11,780 bases of DNA, taken from Candidatus Bathyarchaeota archaeon. GTDB taxonomy: Archaea; Thermoproteota; Bathyarchaeia; RBG-16-48-13; GCA-020355125. This document shows positions 1-5,498 of this stretch, piece after piece. How positions within the stretch are numbered: the first letter of the stretch is position 1; each line of letters starts with the position of its first letter. The notes below the pieces were generated by a model, which saw only the letters and a list, made by a program, of their open reading frames with translations, had not been told where the DNA came from and searched no databases. Position numbers and translations under genes: made by a program. The stretch spans positions 1 to 11,780 of the forward strand of contig JAOZHK010000081.1 of assembly GCA_026014905.1 (NCBI GenBank), read 5' to 3'.

Positions 1-73
1 GCCAATATTCAGCAAAGGCTTTACGCGTCATGTTTTCTTTGATATAGACTTTTGCCTTCCATTTTATGACCAT
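1..73 (-). CDS. EthD-like small protein, 5' end only (runs off left edge)
   Basis: Only the first 24 codons are in the window. Reading leftward from ATG at 73 gives MVIKWKAKVYIKENMTRKAF and then AEYW. The pattern of a beta strand with KVYIK, a short turn, then F-x-x-YW is typical of the start of EthD-type ferredoxin-like (dimeric alpha/beta barrel) proteins, where the helix carrying FxxYW follows the first strand. A GGAG Shine-Dalgarno lies at 84-87, 10 nt before the ATG, and a TATA-like box AATTATAC (minus strand) at 149-156 predicts a transcript start near 127-130. This supports both the frame and the start. The leader holds the conserved hairpin listed separately. The family call rests on a short stretch and needs the missing part; EthD-like proteins have varied roles, so no reaction is claimed. 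Confidence 0.55.
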   Translation of the reverse strand, partial: MVIKWKAKVYIKENMTRKAFAEYW

Positions 74-112
74 AAACGTTGTTCTCCATTGTTTCTTGGC
101 ATTTATATCATC

Positions 113-129
113 GCTCCCCACCTCGGAGC
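113..129 (-). promoter_or_regulatory. 5'-leader hairpin, GAGGTGG loop, copy 1
   Basis: On the minus strand GCTCC and GGAGC form a 5-bp stem around the 7-nt loop GAGGTGG. It sits 39 nt before the ATG at 73, at or next to the transcript start predicted from the TATA-like box at 149-156. The same loop with a different stem occurs at 7188-7208, at nearly the same distance from another start codon. The stretch between hairpin and Shine-Dalgarno is also alike (AAATGCCAAGAAACAA here). It could act as an RNA hairpin or as a DNA operator; the changed but still paired stem favours RNA. Confidence 0.6.
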
Positions 130-148
130 TCCCTGTGTATCGAGCCAA

Positions 149-156
149 GTATAATT
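149..156 (-). promoter_or_regulatory. TATA-like box for the left-edge EthD-like gene
   Basis: The minus strand reads AATTATAC within TTAATTATACTTGG. At the usual archaeal spacing of about 25 bp, transcription would start near 127-130, leaving a leader of about 55 nt that begins with the hairpin. The rest of 74-333 holds no gene: it contains a GAAAT/ATTTC inverted repeat at 225-239 and a GCGCGCGTAGTG motif at 264-275. Confidence 0.45.
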
Positions 157-333
157 AACATTATTCACGACTATAGCAACTGACTCTTGTCCCGTACACA
201 ATTGCAATAATCTTACCAACTCCTGAAATTTAAGATTTCAACAAAATAAGAAAGCGCTAACTTGCGCGCGTAGTGCAATGATATCGACATGTCTCAGCGA
301 CCACGTTCTTGAAGACGGACTTTTCGATACATC

Positions 334-1524
334 TCACTGAACAGGGAGCTCATCACGTTTCTTCCGAAGGGATATCGGAATCATAGCGATAAATGCCGTA
401 ATACCTGACAAGATAAAAACCGGCGTTAAACCCAGAGTCTCTGCAACCGACGAAGTGAAGACTTTCAGAATGTTTCCTGATGCTTGAGCAGCGTTATAGA
501 TACTATTTGCAATTCCTCGATTCTGTGGGGTGGAATCCGCCGCGACAAAAGCGGAGCCTAGACTCATCGTTGCCCCGAAACTAATGCCATATACGAATGC
601 CAGGAGACTGATCGATAAATAATCACCCGCGAAGGGCATGATCAAACTAGTGATACCTCCTAGCCCTAACATAGATAAGAGAAATAGTTTCATGGAGACA
701 CCTAACAAGAATGTGGTTGAAGAGAACCGTATGAGCATGACACCCGCACTACGAAATGTCGACAGAGAGGATACCTCGGCATCCGAGAGCCCTAAATCGA
801 CCCGACCAAGAAGGGGGACATAGGTACTCATGATCGCAAAAGCAAAGAAATAACAACACACCATCACCAACAGCCCAATGAAACGAGGTGTCCGCATTAA
901 CGCACCAATATTCTCTTGATATGATGGTTGGTCCGCCTGGGCGGATAGTGATGGCAGTCTGGTTTCTTGTATTTGTGTAGCAATATAAATGAGGATCCCT
1001 GCTTGTGCCACAAGATCAATTTGATGCAACGTTCGAAGCGATACAAAAGGCATCGTTAACAGAAAACTACCGATGAGTGGGCCGATGAGTTGGCCGATTC
1101 CGGAAAACATGAATAGTGTGCTGATGGCTTCCTTCTGTTTGGCTGTGGACGTGATATCGGTAATCATGGAAAGGAGAATTGGAAAAAAGCCTGCACCCGC
1201 AAACCCTCCTATAAATGCAGCGAGTAACAGATGATCAGAATTAGTGGCAAACGCACGAATCAGCGTGCCAATCAGAGCTAGAGCACGTGGATATAGTAAC
1301 ATTGGACGTCGACCAAAACGATCCGACATGAGTCCAAACGGCACCAAGACAAGAATTCCCATTGCACTCCAGACCGTCGTGATCAAATTGATTTGTAGCA
1401 CATCAGCACCAAGATCCAGCGCATACAGCACACTGATCGCCCAAGTCATCATGGCAGAAGTCGTAAAAAATAAGGGCACAACATAAATCTTGGTTAATCG
1501 CGTATTCCGAAGAGTTGAAAACAT
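334..1524 (-). CDS. MFS transporter (12 TM)
   Basis: A 396-residue protein of the major facilitator superfamily, an inner-membrane secondary transporter. About twelve hydrophobic segments fill the length. The diagnostic loop 2-3 motif A, GLMSDRFGRRP, is at about residues 64-74. A hydrophilic central loop near residues 185-205 (ETRLPSLSAQADQPS) separates the two six-helix halves. The size and short ends resemble drug/sugar exporters of the DHA1 type, but the substrate cannot be read from the sequence. ATG at 1524 is preceded by a weak purine run (AAGGGAC). A TATA-like AAGCTATATCTT on the minus strand at 1578-1589 predicts a leader of roughly 30 nt. It is probably transcribed alone: 260 bp separate its stop from the next minus-strand gene, which has its own promoter. 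Confidence 0.93.
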   Translation of the reverse strand: MFSTLRNTRLTKIYVVPLFFTTSAMMTWAISVLYALDLGADVLQINLITTVWSAMGILVLVPFGLMSDRFGRRPMLLYPRALALIGTLIRAFATNSDHLLLAAFIGGFAGAGFFPILLSMITDITSTAKQKEAISTLFMFSGIGQLIGPLIGSFLLTMPFVSLRTLHQIDLVAQAGILIYIATQIQETRLPSLSAQADQPSYQENIGALMRTPRFIGLLVMVCCYFFAFAIMSTYVPLLGRVDLGLSDAEVSSLSTFRSAGVMLIRFSSTTFLLGVSMKLFLLSMLGLGGITSLIMPFAGDYLSISLLAFVYGISFGATMSLGSAFVAADSTPQNRGIANSIYNAAQASGNILKVFTSSVAETLGLTPVFILSGITAFIAMIPISLRKKRDELPVQ

Positions 1525-1577
1525 GTCCCTTATTCCCCGAGTCAGTGGTCGTGTATCATGTTCCTCGTAACTAATTA

Positions 1578-1589
1578 AAGATATAGCTT
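1578..1589 (-). promoter_or_regulatory. TATA-like box for the MFS gene
   Basis: The minus strand reads AAGCTATATCTT, about 55-65 nt upstream of the ATG at 1524. This is compatible with transcription starting near 1555-1560. No operator-like symmetry is evident in this 90-bp gap. Confidence 0.4.
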
Positions 1590-1614
1590 AAGCGTTAAAG
1601 CCTGAACGCGCACA

Positions 1615-2472
1615 CTATTCAAAAATCTTGGTGAATGGTCCTTCTTCTTGCTGAGCTATCCTAGTATTACGGGTGCGGGCTCGTTGTCCGCAGAATGGAC
1701 AATATCGGATAGTTGTTGGCAGTGCCGAAAAGTCTCTTTGACAACGCGGACAATGATTCTCATTAGTCACCTGTTGAGGGGGGTTGCTGTAGAGGCGTTG
1801 ATTAGGGATTTCAGTACCATTCGCTAAATAATGTAGATAGGCTTCTTCGAGTTTGCGATAGGCTTCCCAAGATGCGATAGAATCGCTATCAAAGTCAAGA
1901 ATACGCGCCTGTTGTGAGGTGGTTTCGATTTTAATGGTGTGATGGGTGCCATCGGGTCCAAGTCGACTGGTTGGTTGGCTAACGTTCACGATCTCAACGT
2001 ATTTTGCGAGCCAATACTCGGTATTTTCAATGGCAAACATGTCACTTGGAAAATGCATCCACGAAATGACTTGTGTGTCCGTGACAACGTAATAGAGCCG
2101 ATTAAGGTGGTAATATACATAATATAGGTGCTCGTTAGGATCCAAAATATTCACAATGTGTTTCGGCAGTATAGACCAATAGCGATCTTGGAGGGTCTGT
2201 TCGCGCTTTTGGAGTTGTAATCTTCGCCTCTCTTTGATCGCAACAACATCTTTGAGCAAAAGGGGAGGAATGAAGTAGAGATGATACGGAGGTTTTGCCG
2301 CAACTGGTTTCGCCTGAATGCGACCTTCAAGTTCGAGCTGACGCTTATACTTATACATGGTGCCACGGGACATCATCCGAGTTTTCACAAACTGCCGTTC
2401 CAGATCACGGGTGCGGGCTTGTCCACGCTCGTAGATGTAAATTAACAGATCGTCAGGGGTCACTTGCGGCAT
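1615..2472 (-). CDS. winged-helix protein with central PH-like region and C-terminal zinc ribbon
   Basis: Unrecognised as a named family. Three parts can be seen. Residues about 1-70 look like a winged helix (DLLIYIYERGQARTRDLER, then SRGTMYKYKRQLELEGRIQ). Residues about 100-225 are rich in aromatic beta strands (YYVVTDTQVISWMHFPSDMF, later TIKIETTSQQARILDF and a helix EAYRKLEEAYLHYLA), the layout of bacterial-type PH/GRAM-like domains; this is inference. The last 50 residues contain CPRC and CPFC pairs, a zinc ribbon. The gene is divergent from AOR across an 80-bp gap holding a perfect inverted repeat, so a role as DNA-binding regulator of itself and AOR is plausible. The start is uncertain: ATG at 2472 is chosen; GTG at 2481 adds three residues. 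No Shine-Dalgarno is seen, so the message may be leaderless. Confidence 0.8.
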   Translation of the reverse strand: MPQVTPDDLLIYIYERGQARTRDLERQFVKTRMMSRGTMYKYKRQLELEGRIQAKPVAAKPPYHLYFIPPLLLKDVVAIKERRRLQLQKREQTLQDRYWSILPKHIVNILDPNEHLYYVYYHLNRLYYVVTDTQVISWMHFPSDMFAIENTEYWLAKYVEIVNVSQPTSRLGPDGTHHTIKIETTSQQARILDFDSDSIASWEAYRKLEEAYLHYLANGTEIPNQRLYSNPPQQVTNENHCPRCQRDFSALPTTIRYCPFCGQRARTRNTRIAQQEEGPFTKIFE

Positions 2473-2491
2473 ATATTTCACATGTTTATAC

Positions 2492-2512
2492 GTAGTATAA
2501 ACGTTATACTAC
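2492..2512. promoter_or_regulatory. divergent promoter with perfect 9-bp inverted repeat (candidate operator)
   Basis: GTAGTATAA and TTATACTAC are perfect inverted 9-mers separated by ACG. Both arms contain TATA-like sequence: the right arm with the following ACATATATAG serves AOR, and the complement of the left side serves the winged-helix gene, whose predicted start is about 25 bp away. A dimeric regulator bound here would block TBP at both promoters. The divergent winged-helix protein is the obvious candidate, but nothing in the sequence proves it. Confidence 0.65.
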
Positions 2513-2553
2513 ATATATAGCCTTTCCATTATTCTGGAATTGAGGGAGTAAAT

Positions 2554-4347
2554 ATGGGAGGATATATGGGAAAAATACTCAAAGTTAATTTATCCACAGG
2601 TAAGATCACCGACAGTTCTCTCAGCGATGAATTCTATAAAAAATGGCTGGGGGGATATGGGCTTGGAGCAAGGATACTTTACGACGACATACCAGCAAAG
2701 ATTGATCCCCTAGGACCTGAGAATGTCATCGGGTTTACCACCGGAATCCTGACAGGAACGCTCGCCCCATTCAGCGGGAGTTTCACGGTTGTCGGGAAAT
2801 CACCACTCACTGGTACCTGGGGTGATTCTCGTGGAGGGGGACTATTTGGGCCCGAGTTAAAATATACAGGAGTTGATGCTGTTTTCTTCTATGGTGTCTC
2901 AGCTCGACCGGTATATCTCTGGATCACTAATGGTGTCGCCGAGCTTAAGGATGCTGCTGCGATCTGGGGACGCAATGTCAGTGAAACAGAACGAATTATA
3001 AAGGAAGCCCATGCTGATTCACGGGTACAAGTTGCTAGTATTGGGACGTCGGGTGAGTGCTTATCGCTCATCTCTGCTATCATGACTGATGAAGGCCGCG
3101 CTGCTGGTCGCCAAGGCTTAGGCGCAGTTATGGGCGCGAAAAAACTTAAGGGAGTTGCGGTTCGAGGAATCGAACGAGTTCCGATATACGATTTGAAGAA
3201 ACTTCGCGAAGTGCGGAACAAGGCTTTAGACGCAATGAAAACGAATCCATTCTATGACATGTTCAGTAAATACGGTACTAGCGCCTTAACGTATCAATCA
3301 GCCTTCAGCGGTGATTCGCCAGTTAAGAATTGGAAGGGAGTAGGAAAAGAGGACTTTTCGTCCGCTGAAAATCTTAGTGGGGATAACGTCATTCATTATG
3401 ACACGGGACCATACGGATGCTTTGGCTGCGCCTTAGCTTGTGGTGGTATTCAACAGGTCAAGGATGGACCTTATGCGATTCAAGGTCACAAGCCAGAATA
3501 TGAAACCCTCGCAGCCTTTGGATCCATGTGTCTAAATGATAATCTCCAATCAATCATCTACCTTAACTATGTCTGCAACGACTATGGCCTCGATACAATA
3601 TCCGCTGGCGCCACGATCGCCTTTACCATGGAGTGTTATGAGAACGGACTCATCACGCAAGAAGATACCGATGGTATCGCTTTAGATTGGGGCAACCACG
3701 CTGCGATCGTCGATATGACCGTAAAAATGGCGAGACGCGAGGGATTCGGAGACATTTTGGCGGATGGTGTAATGAGAGCAGCACAGCGGATTGGGAAGGG
3801 ATCCGAGCAATATGCCATGCATGTTGGAGGACAAGAATTACCCATGCACGATCCCCGTGACATTGAGAACCCCTACAATACGAAAAACGCGTTCATGTAC
3901 ATAGTGGACGCCACACCCGCCCGTCATACTCAAATTCCCCACGAAGGCTTTGCTGTCCAAGCTGCAGGAGTATGTAGCTTTACCAGTTTTGTACAAGGCA
4001 CCGGAGACGATGTTCCACAATTTTCCGACTTTATCAACGCCGTCACGGGATGGCAGCTAAGTCCTACAGACCTTGTTACTATTGGAGATCGCATCGCGAC
4101 CATGAGGCATGTTTTCAACATTCGAGAAGGGTTCCAACCATCAGACTTTGTCTATCCCGATCGCGTTCTGGGAATCCCTCCGTTACAAGCAGGTCCCCTC
4201 GCCGGTGTTACTGTAAAGAAGCAGGTTATGAAAATGGTTCGCGACTATTTCCAGTCCTTAGACTGGAATCTTGAAACGGGCAAACCTAGCATTCAAAAGC
4301 TCATTGATTTAGGATTAGCTGATATCGCAAAAAAACTCGCTGGCTAG
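2554..4347 (+). CDS. aldehyde:ferredoxin oxidoreductase family protein (tungsten/molybdenum-bis-pterin enzyme)
   Basis: A 597-residue cytoplasmic enzyme of the AOR family, which oxidises aldehydes to carboxylic acids and passes electrons to ferredoxin; the length matches Pyrococcus AOR (about 605). It starts MGGYMGKILKVNLSTGKI, the normal AOR N-terminus that helps bind the pterin cofactor. The [4Fe-4S] ligands are visible as C289, C292 and C296 (CFGCALAC) with a distal C474 (AAGVCSF), in family spacing. PEYETLAAFGS and MHDPRDIENP are further conserved blocks. Instead of the common RGADH-type motif it has DATPARHTQ, which places it outside the classic Pyrococcus AOR/FOR/GAPOR group, so the true substrate is open. 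The start is supported by GAGGGAG upstream of ATG 2554; an in-frame ATG four codons later is less likely. No partner ferredoxin or pterin-synthesis gene is adjacent. Its upstream neighbour is a divergent putative regulator. Confidence 0.93.
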   Translation: MGGYMGKILKVNLSTGKITDSSLSDEFYKKWLGGYGLGARILYDDIPAKIDPLGPENVIGFTTGILTGTLAPFSGSFTVVGKSPLTGTWGDSRGGGLFGPELKYTGVDAVFFYGVSARPVYLWITNGVAELKDAAAIWGRNVSETERIIKEAHADSRVQVASIGTSGECLSLISAIMTDEGRAAGRQGLGAVMGAKKLKGVAVRGIERVPIYDLKKLREVRNKALDAMKTNPFYDMFSKYGTSALTYQSAFSGDSPVKNWKGVGKEDFSSAENLSGDNVIHYDTGPYGCFGCALACGGIQQVKDGPYAIQGHKPEYETLAAFGSMCLNDNLQSIIYLNYVCNDYGLDTISAGATIAFTMECYENGLITQEDTDGIALDWGNHAAIVDMTVKMARREGFGDILADGVMRAAQRIGKGSEQYAMHVGGQELPMHDPRDIENPYNTKNAFMYIVDATPARHTQIPHEGFAVQAAGVCSFTSFVQGTGDDVPQFSDFINAVTGWQLSPTDLVTIGDRIATMRHVFNIREGFQPSDFVYPDRVLGIPPLQAGPLAGVTVKKQVMKMVRDYFQSLDWNLETGKPSIQKLIDLGLADIAKKLAG

Positions 4348-4356
4348 CTGCGAATG

Positions 4357-4370
4357 AGTACACGCGTACT
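4357..4370 (+). repeat. small hairpin after AOR
   Basis: AGTAC and GTACT form a 5-bp stem around ACGC, 9 nt after the AOR stop. What follows is C-rich (CCCCTCCCCC), with no T-run, so it is not a convincing terminator. It could help RNA stability or be chance. Confidence 0.3.
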
Positions 4371-4541
4371 GAGGATGATACGCGGTACCCCTCCCCCTTA
4401 CCCTACTTCATTCAATAAATAATACTTCAACTCTTCATTCTGGATGGCGATGAAGGAAAGGGAGAGTCTTATCAACGCTTATCGTCGACCGCGAAGACGT
4501 GTCCTCCTCGCCAACCCCACCCTCTCGCCAGGACCTAAATC

Positions 4542-4715
4542 ATGAAACACCTCACACGCGATGAACGGGAAGCACTATTCAGGAAACGATTCTGCCTGAT
4601 TCCAATCAAATTAGCTTATGAAGCACAGAAGTGGGCGGTCTCCATCGATGATACCTGTATTGAAGCGCTCAGACGCAGGATCAATGAGAAGAAAAAGCGT
4701 CTCTCATCAAACTAA
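4542..4715 (+). CDS. small charged protein, 57 aa, unknown
   Basis: A 57-codon reading frame starting MKHLTRDEREALFRKRFCLI and ending KKKRLSSN. The Shine-Dalgarno-like AGGA at 4530-4533 is 8 nt before the ATG. The composition is strongly helical and basic, with REALFRKRF and EALRRRINEKKKR segments suggesting two helices; no zinc or catalytic motif is seen. It lies on the same strand as the next small gene, 91 bp upstream of it, and may be co-expressed. I do not recognise it. Given the length, chance cannot be excluded, but the protein-like composition and the ribosome-binding site favour a real gene. Confidence 0.5.
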   Translation: MKHLTRDEREALFRKRFCLIPIKLAYEAQKWAVSIDDTCIEALRRRINEKKKRLSSN

Positions 4716-4775
4716 ATCAGCCACCTCAAGATCCATCATGAACCTCAACATGCCAAAGTAAACATATTACTCCTG

Positions 4776-4803
4776 ATCACGCGCGCGTTAATTGAGTAGT
4801 GAT
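4776..4803 (+). repeat. GCGCGCGT element, copy 2, inside an inverted repeat
   Basis: ATCAC (4776-4780) and GTGAT (4799-4803) bracket GCGCGCGT (4781-4788) and GTAGTGAT. The element ends 3 nt before the likely ATG of the next gene. It is closely related to the element at 5261-5291 (TCACTAC, GCGCGCGCGT, GTAGTGA). It may be a binding site or a folded leader that hides the start codon. Confidence 0.45.
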
Positions 4804-4806
4804 ACT

Positions 4807-5133
4807 ATGGGACGGATTACACCCAGCTTTCGACGGGTCTTTCAAAACACTATTTTTCAACTCTACAAGAAAAACGGCTTCTATCACTCCCTCAAACACC
4901 CTGGGCATCAACGCGCGTTCATCAGCCTTGTGAAGACACTGTCTTCAGAATATGCGGCAATGTGGAACTCCGGCATCTTCTGCATTGAAGACATCATGAA
5001 TTTGATGGCAAACATCCATGTCCGTGCATGTATCAATCAGTTAGAAGTAGACATAGCCCGACTCGAACATCTGCTGCAATATACAGGAGAACAGATCTTT
5101 CCAAGTACCTTTCGATCCCATAGTAATGAATAA
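4807..5133 (+). CDS. small archaeal MGRxTPSFR-type protein, unknown function
   Basis: A 108-residue protein beginning MGRITPSFRRVFQNTIFQLY. The MGRxTPSFR start, a mid-region HQRAFxxLVKxxSSEYAAMW and a C-terminal helix that looks coiled-coil (INQLEVDIARLEHLLQ) recall short archaeal proteins starting MGRTNPT/MGRTTPS that I believe are catalogued in haloarchaea as a DUF (DUF8156 from memory; not checked). It is soluble and all-helical by eye, with no catalytic motif. ATG 4807 is chosen because the conserved MGR follows directly; TTG at 4792 would add five residues. A hairpin with T5 follows 27 nt after the stop, consistent with an independently ending transcript. Together with the 57-aa gene upstream it may form a small operon. 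Confidence 0.72.
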   Translation: MGRITPSFRRVFQNTIFQLYKKNGFYHSLKHPGHQRAFISLVKTLSSEYAAMWNSGIFCIEDIMNLMANIHVRACINQLEVDIARLEHLLQYTGEQIFPSTFRSHSNE

Positions 5134-5160
5134 AAAAACCAGCTAACAGCAACGGATACC

Positions 5161-5187
5161 CAGATATTATGTTCGACATCTGTTTTT
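5161..5187 (+). terminator. hairpin plus T5 terminator after the MGR-type gene
   Basis: CAG (5161-5163) with CTG (5180-5182) and ATGT (5169-5172) with ACAT (5176-5179) around loop TCG; alternatively CAGAT pairs with ATCTG. TTTTT follows at 5183-5187. It lies 27 nt after the stop at 5133, and archaeal transcription commonly ends at such T-tracts. Confidence 0.5.
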
Positions 5188-5218
5188 GGAAGATAGCACG
5201 TGATATAGCGAGCGTGAT

Positions 5219-5240
5219 ATGGCGTCGGAAAGGGGATTTT
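5219..5240 (-). repeat. tRNA-Ser 3'-end fragment, degenerate (candidate attachment-site remnant)
   Basis: The plus-strand sequence from ATGGCG through AAGGGGATTT matches 10151-10171, the 3' end of the tRNA-Ser gene (CCA end, acceptor strand, T arm), with two substitutions in 21 bases and in the same orientation. The rest of the tRNA is absent here. Integrases that use tRNA genes leave exactly such a 3'-end copy at the far boundary of the inserted DNA. Confidence 0.5.
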
Positions 5241-5249
5241 GACGTGAAG

Positions 5250-5259
5250 TTACCGGTAA
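5250..5259. repeat. TTACCGGTAA palindrome, copy 1
   Basis: A perfect 10-bp palindrome, inside a 13-base identity (AGTTACCGGTAAA) with 10138-10150. Each copy is close to a tRNA 3'-end sequence, on the inner side of the 5219-10151 segment. Confidence 0.55.
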
Positions 5260-5260
5260 A

Positions 5261-5291
5261 TCACTACGCAGCGCGCGCGTAAGAGTAGTGA
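5261..5291. repeat. GCGCGCGT element, copy 3, inside a perfect 7-bp inverted repeat
   Basis: TCACTAC (5261-5267) and GTAGTGA (5285-5291) are perfect inverted arms around GCGCGCGCGT (5271-5280). Related sequences occur at 264-275, 4776-4803 and 10111-10128, all intergenic. The alternating purine/pyrimidine core could be a protein site or a Z-DNA-prone tract. Confidence 0.55.
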
Positions 5292-5447
5292 GATTGATGT
5301 CTTCAAACAGAGATAAGAAAAAAAGGGAGAGGAATGAAAGGCTGTTAGAGTTCGATGATGACGCCTTAGTCTTGATGTTCTAATCAGCTGTCGAAGTGCT
5401 AGATCACAAGATACCGTCGCTTGCACTCACCCGCACGTAAAATGGGG

Positions 5448-5477
5448 AGAGTAGAGGATCTGCCGATCACCTACTCT
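5448..5477 (-). terminator. hairpin downstream of the secreted-protein gene
   Basis: AGAGTAG (5448-5454) and CTACTCT (5471-5477) form a 7-bp stem, with inner GATC/GATC pairing, 21 nt beyond the stop codon of the minus-strand gene. On that strand it is followed by CCCCATTTTACG, a modest T-tract. This is plausible as transcript end or 3' stabiliser. Confidence 0.4.
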
Positions 5478-5498
5478 ATTACGTGATCTATTCGTTCG

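Larger units (their letters stand above)
5134..5498. other. 365-bp gene-free region with several structured elements
   Basis: No credible coding frame. In order it holds a terminator-like hairpin (5161-5187), a sequence resembling the 3' end of the tRNA-Ser gene (5219-5240), the palindrome TTACCGGTAA (5250-5259), an inverted repeat with a GCGCGCGCGT core (5261-5291), a purine-rich stretch near 5316-5340 and a hairpin that could end the minus-strand secreted-protein transcript (5448-5477). The density of structured motifs suggests a junction rather than ordinary spacer. Confidence 0.6.

Noticed and set aside
1916..1922. Other occurrences of the GAGGTGG/CCACCTC heptamer (also 4721-4727, 7682-7688) as more leader hairpins.
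   Set aside because: Their flanks do not pair, and two of the three are inside coding sequence. Only the copies at 113-129 and 7188-7208 form stems in a leader.
4357..4395. Hairpin after AOR as an intrinsic terminator.
   Set aside because: Followed by a C-rich tract, not T residues; listed only as a small hairpin.
5354..5400. GATGATGA at 5354-5361 as the C box of a C/D-box guide RNA.
   Set aside because: No CTGA D box at the expected spacing and only a partial C' candidate (TTGATG), so the core is incomplete.
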